NCBI GenBank assembly: GCA_028023455.1
Contig: JAQFVV010006199.1
Span: forward strand, 3,314,646 to 3,378,645
Length of the DNA stretch: 64,000 nt
Direction: 5' to 3'
Source of the DNA: Epiperipatus broadwayi
Lineage: Eukaryota; Onychophora; Udeonychophora; Euonychophora; Peripatidae
Part shown: in pieces, positions 1-11,270 of the stretch
Layout: each line of letters begins with the position of its first letter
Numbering within the stretch: the first letter of the stretch is position 1
The notes under the pieces: generated by a model
What the model was told of the DNA's origin: nothing
Databases searched by the model: none
What the model saw: the letters and a program-made list of their open reading frames with translations, nothing else
Made by a program: the position numbers and the translations under genes

Positions 1-717
1 TAACCAATTAAAAATAGCTGTTTGTTTTTACTGCTGCAGCTGAAGCAAGAATTTGTTTAAAGGTTTACTCACATATTACACTAAAATTTCAAACTGTCAA
101 CTTAATCAAGAGTTTTTAAGAAGCTGTGTTAAATAAAAATGGATATAGTTAATAAGTTTAATAAAAGTTTGAGTATACTATTGTTCTAGCAATGTATATC
201 TTCTTTGAGAGAGCTATTTTTAGAAGAATATTTTGTTATGTATTAGTTCATAATTAGAGTTAAATTTTCGCTGATCTTATGGTTCAATGATACTTAAGGT
301 TTTGAAGAAGAAATTTTCAATTGGTGTCTAGATTATAGTCTTTCATTGTGTCTTATATTAAATGATTTATGCCAAGTAATACTTTATGAGAAGTATGTTT
401 AACACTATATCCCAAAAAAAATCTAAGGTTTTGTTATTATATTTAGATATTAGATGTACATGTAATATTTTATAATCTTAAGTACCTGGTATTTAAATTA
501 CAAATATTATAATATGATAGAAAATTAGGTTTAAGAAAAACTCATCTGGATAATAAACATTTAGATTTTTAAAAAATGAGTAGATATATAAATAATTAAT
601 ATATTAAATCTGTACTCACTTCCTTTATGAGTATTAATCATGTGTATAGTCATATAAATATAGATTTTATTAGTAAAGTTGTAAATATCTACATTCATTT
701 AAAATACAAAAAAAAAA
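1..717. other. AT-rich sequence, no gene seen
   Basis: Very AT-rich non-coding sequence with stops in all frames. I recognise no repeat family, RNA gene or coding remnant here. Confidence 0.6.
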
Positions 718-915
718 CTTTTTAAATATAGGGGATTTGAACTCAGACTTTTAAGCAACTTTTAACTATCCACATTATCTCATATTATTGAACACATGAC
801 CACACACATGTAGAAAAGATAAATAATCACCAATATACATATTTCATGCTGAACCAGCACTCATCAGTTAGTCCAGATTATGACCTTCCATATGCATATG
901 TAATCAGTGCTCATG
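718..915 (-). repeat. Short interspersed repeat with hammerhead ribozyme, copy 1
   Basis: Read on the minus strand, the repeat opens with TGAGCACTGATTACATAT. It continues through a hammerhead ribozyme (823-881) and a TTTATCTTTT-rich stretch, and ends in a tRNA B-box-like string, GAGTTCAAATCCCC, near 735. The same order of blocks recurs near 15.3 and 52.0 kb, and in decayed form at 31.9 and 32.5 kb, which makes this a dispersed family. The B-box-like string suggests a pol III or tRNA-derived part. Unusually, it lies downstream of the ribozyme rather than at the 5' end as in ordinary tRNA-derived SINEs. Seen: block order and sharing. Inferred: the SINE-like nature. Confidence 0.75.
823..881 (-). 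ncRNA. Hammerhead ribozyme, copy 1 (looks intact)
   Basis: On the minus strand the core CTGATGA (861-867) is followed by a stem II hairpin GTGCT/AGCAT with loop GGTTC, then GAAA (842-845). A short palindromic stem III, ATATGTAT, follows, with A as the nucleotide before the predicted cleavage point. Stem I is CTAA against TTGG (one G-U wobble), extended past an internal loop by ATAAT against ATTAT. All conserved core positions of a type I hammerhead are present. The very short stem III resembles the minimal hammerheads known from retroelement-associated repeats, which often act as dimers. Self-cleavage is inferred. Confidence 0.85.
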
Positions 916-1466
916 TTTTTTTATTAACTTAAATAAATGTTTGCTATAGTTTTAAATAAATATCAATCATCAAAGTTTTGAATAATTAATAACTAGAAAC
1001 TTGAATATATTAAGATATGTATCACGATATGCATATCAAAAAATAAATATTTCTGACTTTTCTTATTAAGTTATTAATAAATTCTAATTGAAAAGGGAAA
1101 ATATAAAACATCATTTAAATAATCCACTGTAGGGCAAATATTTTTTCAAAAGCTGTTCACAGTGATACAATGAAAAAAAAAGTATGGATACCCATTTATC
1201 AGTGAATATTTGAAGTTTATCTGGGTAAATTATGGACTGGATGCTTGAAAAAAAAAACAAACTCAATGAATCTGAAAAAAAAATCAATTTTATCTATTCC
1301 ACATTTGAAATCAGATAATAAGCAAGACATACAGATTTGCTGCTGATGCATCACAATTCCCTAATAGTATAAAACACAAAATGAGACGTAAATAGTTAAT
1401 TGATCTGGCTTTTATCTATTAGTTAATAAAATGTAAGCTTTAAAATAACATCTTTGCTTTTATGCC

Positions 1467-1468
<2 letters not shown>

Positions 1469-1541
<73 letters not shown>

Positions 1542-1548
1542 AATATTA
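1469..1548. repeat. (TA)n/(CA)n microsatellite forming an inverted repeat
   Basis: Two TA runs (1469-1492 and 1502-1532) are followed by a short CA run. The flanks AATATTTGTGTATA and TATACACACACAAATATT are inverted relative to each other, so the whole block can fold back. Confidence 0.85.
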
Positions 1549-3659
1549 CTATTTCTTTAAAAAATGTTTATTTCTTTTATTTAAGAAAAATATTGATTTA
1601 CTTAATGTAATATTTATTAGAAATTATTATTCAAATGTTTAAAAATAACTTACATATTTTTAATGATTATCATTTAGTAATAAAATAAATTTCATTTAAA
1701 TTACAGTATTTTGTACAAACTTAGTTTATTATAAATCTTTGTTGCAGATCTAATATTTGGAAGTTATTATTTTTTCTCCATTTTAAATAAAATAAGTGCA
1801 GTTAAAATATTACATCTTTATCTGAAAAATGATTTTTATTAAACTATAAAAACACCAACAAAACTTTTAAAAATTCATTAATTGACTATAAAACAATTAG
1901 ATGAAAAAGTAATTTAATATGGAACTCTAGATATCGAATTGTGAATAGAGTCATTGAACTGATATTAAATAATTTTAATTATATAAAAAAGGAATGTTAT
2001 AAAATGGGAGAAAAAATTAAGGTAAAAAAGTTTTAAAATATGTTGAATTACAATATACTGCCAACTTGTACATTATATAATTTTTATGTCTCAAATTAAA
2101 ATTCAGAATTTGATGTATGTAATAATTATAAGTAGTGCTTTAATTAATTATTAATTTAAAATTAAAAATTAAAATTATTCTGGAGCAAAAATAGACCTTA
2201 TTTTTATATACCAATTTTAAATAAAGCATTTATTATAATAATTTTGAATAAAAATAGTTATAGTAAGGACTTGTACAAAGAAGGATCATAGAGCAAACAA
2301 ATAATATAAAAAACATTTTCTTACTAATTAGGATTTATAAAACAAATGAAAATTTATACAACAAATGCTGGATCAATAGACATTTTGTCTTAAAGGCTAC
2401 TATCAATTTAGTTCACTTAACTTTTTTTATGGCTAGCAATAAAAATATTGTACATATTTTTTAAATATTCATCTAAAATCATATACTGGATAATTATTAG
2501 CTCTGAGCTATAAAAGCAAAATTTGAAAGCTGATTAACTTAATGGTTTATCCATCTGAGTACATTTGTATGGATAAGGCATTATAGTTCTTTAGCTTAGT
2601 TTTATTCTCCTTTGGTAACCTTAAATGTTATATTAACATGCTTAGGTTCATTATGTGATAAAAACTGAGTATTGATTTATATATATTTTAATTTATTAAT
2701 TTAAAAAAACTGAAAATATCAGCGGTCCTCAGAAGAGTTCAACAGAAGAACTCAAACAGCACTGAATAGAGCTTTTGAAGAATCTGGTTAATTCTTTGAT
2801 TTTGGGTTTATCAACAAACTTATAAACTTCCTTTCTATTATTTTTTAAGATAAGGCAAAAAAAATTTGCATTATTTCTGTCATTGTTTTAAATATTTATT
2901 ATTATTTTTATAAAATAAATATATGTAATAATTATTTAAAAATGAAATATATTTATGTTTATATTTAGTTGTTTTTGAACTTTATTTCATTTTTAAAAAT
3001 AAAAATTAAGAAAATTGAAGTAATGATAAAAAAAGGAAACTATGTTAGTTTAGTGCTGTAAGCCTGTCAAAGATGATCATACAAAATTTTTATAATACAT
3101 TAATAATTATAAATGCCATTTTAGATTTTATGATAGGATTTTATAAAGTTATCATGACTTAAAAAAATTTGTTTAGGTTTTATAAATGAAATTCAAATAA
3201 TAAAGATTTTTAAATTTACTTTTAACAATAATGTTAAACAACGAGCCAATAAACAAAACTTTAATGTTAATTTCCCATGTTTGGCTTTATAATTTATTTA
3301 TTTTTATATTTACAAAGTTTAAATATGATTTTTTTTGTTTATAAACATATATTTTTAGCAAATCAAATCCAGTTTATTGAATTTCTATATAAAATTATGT
3401 TTTAATTCTAAAATCAAATGTTGAATGATTTCAAAGAATTTTACTATGGAGAACAATGGATATATTATTCTACTAAAAAGTATATCAGAAGGGATATAAT
3501 TATGAAATGAAATTATAATAAAAATGGTAAAATCTAATTGCTAATTATGGAATCTTTAAATTATTAGTAGTGAATATATTGTCCACATAAATATATACTT
3601 CAATAATTTTAATAATTTTTTATAAAAGCAGAATTTGAAAATTTATTAATATTTGCATC
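1549..3659. other. AT-rich sequence, no gene seen
   Basis: No coding remnant or known repeat is recognisable. Stops are dense in all frames. A short hairpin, GAGTTC/GAACTC, lies near 2740. Confidence 0.55.
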
Positions 3660-4840
3660 AAAAATAACTATAGATATAAACAGATCATCCACTCTAAATG
3701 GGTCAATAAAAGATTGCATTACAGGAATAGATGAATCTTATTTACGAGATATTGGAACCCTTTGGCGAGGTGACTAGTTTCACCTACCTTCCAATTGACA
3801 AAATATTTAACATTTTCTCAAACAAAGCAAGATTTAGACTGCTCCTAAAAAGGGAACAGTGCCAACAGATATTCCAACAGTGTTGTCAGCTGGAGGCTGT
3901 CCCATGATACTATCTTTTGCAGGGGTTAGGCCACAGTGCTTCTACCATGGACAAAGAACACACCTGATTAAGAAGTGTATGAATCATATATGTACATATT
4001 GTGGTCAAAAAAAGGTTGAACTCACAGATGTAGGCAACAACAGACTTCTCACTCAGTTCTGGAGGTGCAACATGCTTCACAACAACTGAGTTCACAACAC
4101 AACAATGTAGAACAGCATGATGAATTCAACTTAAAGCAAACAAATAAAAATCCAAAAAGTATCCTAATACATAAAAGGAATCAGCCCTCCTTAATTAACA
4201 ATCATCAGGATTACAAATATAACACATCATATAACAATAGTCACAGAAAACAAAACAATAATCAAAGGCTGTTGGAATCAAAACCAAAAGATTCCCACAA
4301 TAATGAATCTAGAAATTTTCTTGAAGGCCTAAGTTTCAGCTCAGTCACAGTGTCTGGTAATAAGGCTGGTAAAAACAATATAGACCAAGATCAAACCAAC
4401 CTAAAAAAAGATGGAAATACCTAAACCTAACTCCATCCAAGGTTAATATAACATCTCACCAAGTCCTAGTTACACACTGATAGCTGTGACTAATGAAACT
4501 ATAACTCCTTACCAAACACTGGTAGATGCTTCCACTTCCTGGTCTGCAGATGAGATGGAGACATTCATCACTCCTAACACCAGTTATAAAAGAAAACCAT
4601 AGGTTGTATCTAGGCCTAGCTCAGGAGAAGAAGAGATGGCATTCCCACTGAGGCAGTCCAAACCCACATTGTCAAATGCAATTAACAATAAGCATAAAGG
4701 AGCCATAGAAAAGAAACCGAAGATTAATCTTCCATATGATTTGGTAACTAGTTATCCTACCAATGGCTTGCCTGTGGATCTCCCCACTTCAGATTTAAAC
4801 AGCCCCCCAAACATCTGCATGGAAATTAATAAATAAAAGA
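3660..4840 (+). pseudogene. LINE A ORF1 (gag-like nucleic-acid-binding protein), broken
   Basis: This would encode the RNA-binding ORF1 protein that packages LINE RNA. A stretch translated from 3859 reads PTDIPTVLSAGGCPMILSF and is matched by GPTDIPTTIKAKGCPMILSF in LINE B. It leads into a zinc-knuckle-like region with CFYHGQRTHLIKKC, where the expected C-x2-C-x4-H-x4-C has His in place of the second Cys, then a second knuckle start, CTYCGQ. Downstream (4065-4424 and 4636-4836) is a low-complexity Asn/Gln/Ser/Lys-rich tail in other frames. The N-terminal part present in LINE B is missing. Frameshifts near 4070 and stops near 4424 and 4600 break the frame. Confidence 0.8.
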
Positions 4841-4899
4841 ATCTGCTGATACTTCAAGGAAACCACCTGTGGTGGAATCTAGTGGGCCATCTTGCAATG

Positions 4900-5006
4900 G
4901 ATAACAATAAATGTTTAATCTCTGCTGTTAATGTCCAAGGAATTAATCCCTCGGTCATATTAATGCCATCAGGCATTTCTTTAACAAAACTCACCACATA
5001 TTGTAC
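4900..5006 (+). pseudogene. LINE A endonuclease, first fragment
   Basis: After ORF1 the sequence LISAVNVQGINPS (from about 4917) aligns with IIGLKIRGINSTD in LINE B. This is the N-terminal strand of an apurinic-type endonuclease carrying the metal-site Asn region. Alignment continues to about 5006, where an unrelated insertion begins. The endonuclease resumes near 7488. Confidence 0.7.
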
Positions 5007-5300
5007 TAAAAATCATCAGCTTAATCACACACAGTAATCCTAATCCAAACCCATCCACGTCTAGGAATAAATCCAAAATGCAAACTAAATTCAAACCCAA
5101 AACCCTGGCATGACCCACCGATACAACATTACAATGGTACGGGTTTTCCTTTACTAGCTCATCGAAAAACAAGACTAAATTACCTACAATCAGCTAGTTT
5201 ATAGATATCTTATAGTCGGGATATTGATATGCTAATAATTTAATGTATATATTTAAGTTGTCATACAGACAGCAGGTATTGACTAGATTTCAGAGTAATA
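5007..5300 (+). repeat. Repeat family X, copy 1 (left end of the insertion)
   Basis: Blocks shared with 63714-64000 include CACACAGTA, ATTCAAACCCAAA, the GGYATGACC block, the CTAGCTC block, TATATATTTAAGTTG and ATACAGACAG, in the same order and spacing. A hairpin AAAACCC/GGGTTTT in this copy corresponds to AACCCCG/CGGGGTT in the other, so pairing is kept although the bases differ. Confidence 0.8.
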
Positions 5301-6146
5301 ATGCAAGAGAGACAAAATTAGGTTAGATAAATTTTTAATAAATTATTAAACATTGAATAATATTATTTACATACTAAAACTCTCATATGTATTTTATAAT
5401 AATTGTAGTCATCAATAGTCAGTTTGTACTGATTAACAAACTCATGCCAATATTTATGTTTTAAATGGTTGTACAGGTTATATGAGAATCAGAGTAAATG
5501 GAGCACTTAAAAGATTTAACTACTAGTTTATATTAAGTTGTTTTATTTTAATAGATTCAAACCATTGCGTATACGGATAAATGGGAGGTGGTTTTAAATA
5601 AAAATATAATATATAATACTGATGTACTGATGGTTGCAGGGATTAAGGTATACTACAAATAATAACTTATGTGCATTGACTGAATACCAGCTTGACTTTG
5701 ACAAGTCTTAATGCCCTCAAGTAGATCCGACACTACAACCAGCCGGTCATTTAACCCCGTGACCCAAGAGATTACCTGAGAAGAATTTTTTCTCATGTGG
5801 TAGTAAAACCAACTTAGGGGGAGGTAAAGGCATTCCACAGTAAATCGAGGAAGAGTACGAAGTGGATTTTAAAATGAAATTATATAAAACCTTTTCTCCC
5901 CGTAACATTTTCTACGCAACAGTCCGATATAACGATTCAAATAAAACATGGCGAAATCAAACGATCACAAAAGTAATAATTAATTAATTTCACTCTGAAA
6001 CCCATAACTCCCAGATTGTCGAAGGTAATAATAGCAATAAAATATTCACTTATTATTCTTACTCCGTAATAATATATAAAAAAATTATAATAAAATTTTA
6101 GACTATTTTAAGTATTTGAGATTTGGTATGATTAAAATATCATGAT

Positions 6147-6310
6147 AAGTAAAAGAAACAATAAATATTTAATATTTCTCAACTCAAATGAATGAAACAA
6201 TTTTTAGTTCATACAAGAAAATTACTTTAAAATGAATATAATAAATATTATGAGATAAACTTTATGACTTTAATTAGAGTTGAGAAATATTATTATTGAT
6301 CGTTTTGTTT
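6147..6310. repeat. Inverted repeat, about 35-bp arms
   Basis: AATATTTCTCAACTC near 6165 is inverted as GAGTTGAGAAATATT near 6277, with the pairing extended on both sides. It lies inside the insertion in LINE A. Confidence 0.65.
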
Positions 6311-7150
6311 GTAAAATAAGTAATAGTAAAATATAAATGTATTCAAATGGATTATTAGTAGCACAAATATTAATAATTATCATCTAAAGACTAGAGCCCA
6401 GAAATATTAGAGAAGAAATTTACTGACAGGTTTTAGTGTAACATTTTCAAATGGAAAACAAGAAATTTACATGCAATTAATTAGGTTTACAGATTAAATA
6501 TAAAATTATCACTGAGAGGAAAGTTAAAAAGTTCATGTAACAAAAGTTACCATTCTTTCTTCGTCCCTTTTCTTTTGTGATATGTATGAAGAACGTAGGG
6601 ATTTTGAATTTCTTAGAATGGCATGGTTAATTTAAATGTTGAATTTGGAAGACTGAAGCACGGAAAACATTACAGATCAGCAGTACGAAAGATTTAAATT
6701 GGCAGAACAGGATCAGCTTTTGACTTAGCCCATCATGATTGCAGTTTACCGGCAACTTTTAATAACTGTTGAAGTGATTTCTCTGGAACAACTACTTTGC
6801 TGTAGCTTGAGATGATCTAAGCACAGCCAAGTCAAAAGTTAGAGTGTCTATATTATATTTAAGATGGCTGTGGTTGACCTTTCTGCCTAGTTTTGTTCAT
6901 GACTTCCTTTGATTTTCTCCTCCAGCAATATCTAATTTTTGACTATACAATAGCATTTCCTTTCTTGATAAGAGTTCACGTTTCTATTTCCATTGTTCGG
7001 TTTTCATTTATTTTTAAATTTAATACATGATTCTAAATTGACAAAACAATTACATCGGAATTCGTGAATACAAAAATATAAATTCATTATGTTAATTCAT
7101 CAAAGTACAAATTAATTATCCTATACATTTTGTACAAGTAAGATTTGATT

Positions 7151-7191
7151 AAAAATACTGATCAAAGGAATGTGACTTTGATCAGCATTTT
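7151..7191. repeat. Hairpin with ACTGATCAAAG arms
   Basis: AAAAATACTGATCAAAG is followed after 8 bases by CTTTGATCAGCATTTT, giving a strong short hairpin. Function unknown. Confidence 0.7.
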
Positions 7192-7487
7192 AAATGACTT
7201 TGTATAATTGCAAAATTAAAATTTAAAGAAAATGTACACGCAATTGAAACTTTTAAATTGAGCTAATATAAATCCACAAACCACACACCGCAATATTATT
7301 TCATGATTTGTGACATTTATACTCATACTCTTTACATTAAATTCTTTTAAACAACCACAAAATAAATAACTTAAAATTTATGTGGCTTGGAATTGAAAAA
7401 GTCTCATTGCGGGTAAATAGCGGTTTAGAATTACCGTTCTTAAATGACAACCATGAAACTAAGATCGATTCTTCGATCTGTCTGTTT

Positions 7488-8100
7488 CAATATGTTGTTC
7501 ATAGAGGAAATGAAATTTCACTTAAACTCAAACTACTACATAAAATCAGAACTTAGTAAAATAGGATTTACCCATTTATCTACAGGTCATGCTGCTAGGG
7601 AGGAGTTGGGTAATAATAAATAATCTTCTGGCTCCAACCTCCTTCAGAATAATTTATCTAGATCAGAACCTAATCACCATGGAGTTTACCTTCTCCTTGA
7701 ATACTTTCAATGTGATTTACATATATAGCACCAATGTTCATGCAACACTGCTGAAAATAGTCCACAATTAACCTAATTACTAATAAGAACAATGCACCTA
7801 ACATTCTCCTCGGTGACTTTAACATCTTCTATGAGTTCTTCACAAAGAAATACTTACCCTACTCAACAAAGTATTTCTCAATGGGAGGGATTCTTTCCAC
7901 CTGATGCATTTTCTTTCTATATGAATAACAGTCACATGCTCATTGATCTAATGTTCTATTCAGCTGAATTGCTACTACGACGCTCTTCCGAGACTGCAAC
8001 CGACAGGTTTTTTGGGATCATTTTGTGATTATGGCATCCCTAGAGCTGAACAACTTTTAACAAATCAAAGTCACCCAGAGTCTCAGAATGTTCACTAGAA
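7488..8100 (+). pseudogene. LINE A endonuclease, second fragment (APE type)
   Basis: This part nicks target DNA in target-primed reverse transcription. Visible motifs in order are LLGDFN (near 7804), the FFPPDAFSFYMNNS block, LIDLMFYSAELL (near 7945-7975) and DHFVIMASLEL (near 8018). These correspond to the GDFN, S-x-IDxxF and SDH signatures of apurinic endonucleases. The Ser before DH is lost (it reads G), and the motifs fall in three frames, so the domain is dead. LINE B carries the same motifs as LLGDFN, RTLIDLMFYTSEL and FFSDHLALIASLDL. Confidence 0.85.
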
Positions 8101-8457
8101 CCAATGCCACTGAGGCATTTCTCTCAGAGGCCTACCTTCTTTTTCACAAGGTGATTCTCATATACCTACACCTGGTCAAGGCCTGACTACATTTATAGGC
8201 ATTATTCAATCTTTATTTCCCAATACACCTTCAAGCTTAAGGAGACAACCACACTGATGTGTGAATTGGACAGTCTGAATGGAAAAATTAAAAACTTCAA
8301 TGGTCAGGATAACAACATTGACTACTTACTTGAACTAAAAGCTTCATACAGATCGAAACAGTCAGAGTAGCAGAGATAATAGCTACAAAAATGCAAAGAA
8401 TTTACTACCAGATCAACATTTCTGACCGGCATCTCAGGTGGGCTCTGGTGCCAGAAA
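8101..8457 (+). pseudogene. LINE A linker between endonuclease and RT
   Basis: This is decayed coding sequence equivalent to 18600-18935 in LINE B. A block around 8375-8460 (EIIATKMQRI-like, then RWALVPERN) matches IIATKNARLYLPGQ and RWALGARKKQ of LINE B. No catalytic role is expected; it bridges the two enzymatic domains. Confidence 0.65.
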
Positions 8458-9046
8458 GAAACAGGAGGTCCTACTTCATTGCTTATCAGTGGTGGCATTA
8501 CTGTTGCAAATATGATTCTAAGAGCCACTATAAAAACCTACTCTTAGGTCACCGACAAATCCTGCCATGGAGTGGGTGGGCACATCTGGAGAGGCAGATC
8601 ATGGTATACACTCCAGGTCATCAGTAGTAGGTTGCAGAGTCTCCTGATAACATTCTGGTGGCAGCATTACTGGTGTGTATTCTACACATAGAGAGCCATT
8701 ATCAAAACCTACTCTTAGGTCACTGGACAAACCCTCCATGGATTGGGTGGGCACAGCTGAGAGGCAGATCATGGTATTACACTTCAGGTTACAGAGTCTC
8801 CTGATAACGCTCATCCTGGGAAGGGCAGAAAAAATAGAAGGTTCCTACTTCTTGCTCATCAGTGGTGCAGCATTACTGGTGTGTATTCACACATAGAGAG
8901 CCACTATCAAAACCTACTCTTAGGTCACCGACTAACCCTGCCATGGATTGGTGGCACAGCTGGAGAGGCAGATCATGGTATTACACTTCAGGTCACAGCA
9001 GTAGGTTGCAGAGTCTCCTGATAACGTTCATCCTGGGATTCATGCT
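8458..9046 (+). repeat. Three tandem copies of a roughly 190-bp LINE segment
   Basis: Units lie at about 8458-8652, 8653-8837 and 8838-9046. Each carries AAACCTACTCTTAGGTCAC, GAGGCAGATCATGGTAT and GCAGAGTCTCCTGATAAC or close variants. LINE B has this segment once (about 18950-19175, containing the HGITISNIKNRLATLL block). The repeat therefore arose in the LINE A lineage or locus. The unit falls in the linker just ahead of the RT fingers; unit length and stops rule out a functional protein repeat. Confidence 0.9.
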
Positions 9047-10130
9047 ATCCCAAAGTTTGTGTTCACTAAATTAAATTTTTTACTGAAGGATTATATTAAA
9101 CATGTTAAACTACCTCACCGCTGAAAGGAGAGTAATCTCTAACCTATACCAATTGCCATGGTCCTGTAAAAAAAAAACCGATCCTACCTCTCTTAGTAGT
9201 ATCAGGCTGATATCGATGACACCAATTTTGTTCAAAGTCATGGTGGTATAGTTAAAGAAAAAATTCAGGATGCCATTCTACAGAATATATCAGCCTCTCA
9301 ATATGCAAGGAAGGATCATCAGTGTTGACTGCAAATTGGTTGAGTGAAAATTCTGTTTGATCACATTACATCTAACAGAAAATCCCAACCTGTGGCAGTT
9401 CAACTAGATGTGTCCAATGCTTTTGATACCATAGATGTCAACATTCTTCTTGAATTGTTATCTCAGTTGGACATATCAAAGCAGATAATTCAGATATTGG
9501 ACAATCTCCTGAATAATAGGCACATTCATATTTCCATAAATGGACATTACTCAGATGGATTTTCCCCTTCAAGATCCATACCACAAGGATCACCATTGAG
9601 TGGTCTATAGTTCATTAAGTACATTGACCCTCTGATTAAAGAGCTAGATCAGCTTCCAGGATATATGTCCTGGCTTAAGAAAAACATCAAGGTTTTTGCA
9701 TACATGGATGACATACTTGTGATTCTTCCATCCCGTAAACATCTGAAGACACTTCACTTCATCATTACCAATATTCTAAAAAATATAAGTTATCCATCAA
9801 TCCTCACAAGTCATCATCCTGGTGCATCAACACTGGTAGGAAATACTATCCACTTTTTTAGCAGAACCTCAGTGTTTTCTGGGTTCCTTATCTTCAAGTC
9901 ACAGACTGCTATGTCTGTCTGCCTACAAAAATCCATCATCACCAATGCTACTAAGATAGTTCAATCACTGTCAAGGACTTACCTGTCCCTACAAGAGGAG
10001 ATTGCTCTGATTAATATGAAGATCATGGTGAGCATAAATTACTACCTGCCAATAATGACAGTTACAAAATCATTCAGCTTACAAATTCAGAGGCTCAGTG
10101 GTCAGCTCTTATAGAGAGGATGGACCACTG
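9047..10130 (+). pseudogene. LINE A reverse transcriptase domain
   Basis: RNA-templated DNA polymerase of the LINE. Motifs in order are SLSSIRLISMTPILFKV (about 9191-9240), QLDVSNAFDTIDVN (from 9401, first catalytic Asp), PQGSPLSGL (about 9582) and AYMDDILVILPS (about 9701, catalytic MDD intact). The thumb region contains YLSLQEEIALINMKIM (about 9980). A TAG stop at 9608-9610 interrupts the frame right after PQGSPLSGL, but the same frame reopens and runs from 9665 to 10114. Frameshifts occur before 9344. The catalytic residues look conserved; the reading frame is not. Confidence 0.9.
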
Positions 10131-10945
10131 CAATTAGCATCTGCAGACTTCAGTTTCACAGGAGACAGAATGGTATGGGTCTCCATTCAATACAGACAAT
10201 CAATTTCCAAAAAAGGGCATTCACTTTTAGTAAACCTGGGGAAAAATACTATCAGATATTATAGAGACTGTAATACCTACTGACAGACCTCCCCCAGTAA
10301 GGACACATGGCTTGACACCACTATTAAACAACAATTTTTATACATTGGGCACTCAACAGCAGAGTTTAATAATAAAATCAGCATCTGGCAAGCACATCGC
10401 CTGCTGAATCCTGAAAATACAGCTATTTATACTCACCTAGGGTGCAGCAATCATAAAATCACCACAATATTTAAATATCTGCTACTGGAGCCCAAACTTT
10501 TGGATTATCTGATCAAGATGAATATGGGCTCCATGCCAACTAATTCATTCTTACACTACAAGTGGTTTCTAAATAAAATAGATCCAATTAGTCATGCCTG
10601 CTCTAGAGGAGAGACCTTTAATCATCTGTTAAATATATGTCCAGGTTATAATGGTATTAACAGTATCATCTCTCAACACTGCATTATAGCAGTGGATAAA
10701 ATCCTAGACATCAGGGGTTGTCTTTCCTCTGGAGACTTTACAGTTATCAAGTTATCTATTTTCCTGACACACACTTTTTGGTACACAAGATGCAGGACAA
10801 AGTTCACACAAACAACACTGGACCCCAATGCTATATTTTGCGATAAGCTCAAAGCTCTTCAAAACAAGGATAAGATATTATCCTCTAGATTTTTATTTAT
10901 TAATACATGGAGCCTACTAGTATGGCCCACACACTTTACATGAAT
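10131..10945 (+). pseudogene. LINE A C-terminal region with Cys/His motif
   Basis: An open stretch (10500-10943) contains CSRGETFNHLLNICPGYNGI, the C-x6/7-H-x4/5-C type motif found after the RT in many non-LTR elements, and ends with FLFINTWSLL. LINE B ends with FDNTWSLI in the same position. The upstream part (10131-10499) is frameshifted and carries stops. Confidence 0.8.
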
Positions 10946-11270
10946 ATTGGACCTGATATATCCACATTGTAGTGTATCATAAATGAAGTAGTCTATGATG
11001 CAACATGCCGGATTCTACTAAAGAAGCATTGATTTCACACTACATGTATCCCAGCTGATAAGTTAGCATTATTGGGCAAACCTTAAAAGGTGTGATCAAT
11101 ATCAACAAAATGGAATGTATGTACTCATTTATCAACCTGCTAGTGCAGAGAATGGCTCTGGCATACATCTACCAGACCAATGTCAGCAATGGATGAGCCA
11201 ACATTAACAAAGTGCATTTATTATTCATCTGTACAATTTTATTATATCAATAAATATATTTTTAAAATAA
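10946..11270 (+). other. LINE A 3' untranslated region
   Basis: Moderately GC-rich non-coding sequence follows the last coding block and ends in the A/T-rich run AATAAATATATTTTTAAAATAAA. Beyond about 11270 the composition falls back to the AT-rich background, so I place the 3' end there. Confidence 0.55.

Larger units (their letters stand above)
5007..7487. mobile_element. 2.5-kb non-coding insertion of unknown class inside LINE A
   Basis: LINE A and LINE B stop aligning at about 5006 and resume at about 7488. Two near-copies of the same target string flank the insert (ACATATTGTAC on the left, CAATATGTTGTTC on the right). Both align with CATATTTTATTC in LINE B, so they look like a diverged target-site duplication of about 12 bp. 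The first 300 bp are repeated at the right end of the window (63714-64000). No terminal inverted repeat and no ORF above 65 codons is visible. A relatively GC-rich block lies at about 5655-5990, an inverted repeat at 6147-6310 and a hairpin at 7151-7191. It is probably a non-autonomous element, class unknown. Confidence 0.7.
3660..11270 (+). mobile_element. LINE A: 5'-truncated APE-type non-LTR retrotransposon, interrupted
   Basis: The order is gag-like ORF1 with zinc knuckles, apurinic-type endonuclease, reverse transcriptase, C-terminal Cys/His motif, 3' untranslated region. Block by block it parallels LINE B at 16.4-21.1 kb. Similarity to LINE B begins inside ORF1 at about 3660, so the copy is 5'-truncated, as is typical of target-primed reverse transcription. 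A foreign 2.5-kb segment (about 5007-7487) splits the endonuclease, and a segment at 8458-9046 is present three times. Stops and frameshifts in every module make it a dead copy. Clade assignment (Jockey/CR1-like versus other APE-type groups) is uncertain. Confidence 0.9.

Noticed and set aside
735-775. Possible tRNA gene because of the B-box-like GAGTTCAAATCCCC
   Set aside because: No cloverleaf could be drawn: the acceptor and anticodon arms are absent. It is better explained as the tRNA-like end of the short repeat.
5007-7487. LTR retrotransposon as the identity of the insertion in LINE A
   Set aside because: I see no direct terminal repeats, primer-binding site, polypurine tract or coding remnants, and the apparent target duplication is longer than the usual 4-6 bp.
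8675-9074. Open frames with RSLDKPSMDW and RSPTNPAMDW-type repeats, possibly a repeat protein
   Set aside because: They are out-of-frame readings of the triplicated LINE A segment; the LINE frame is elsewhere.
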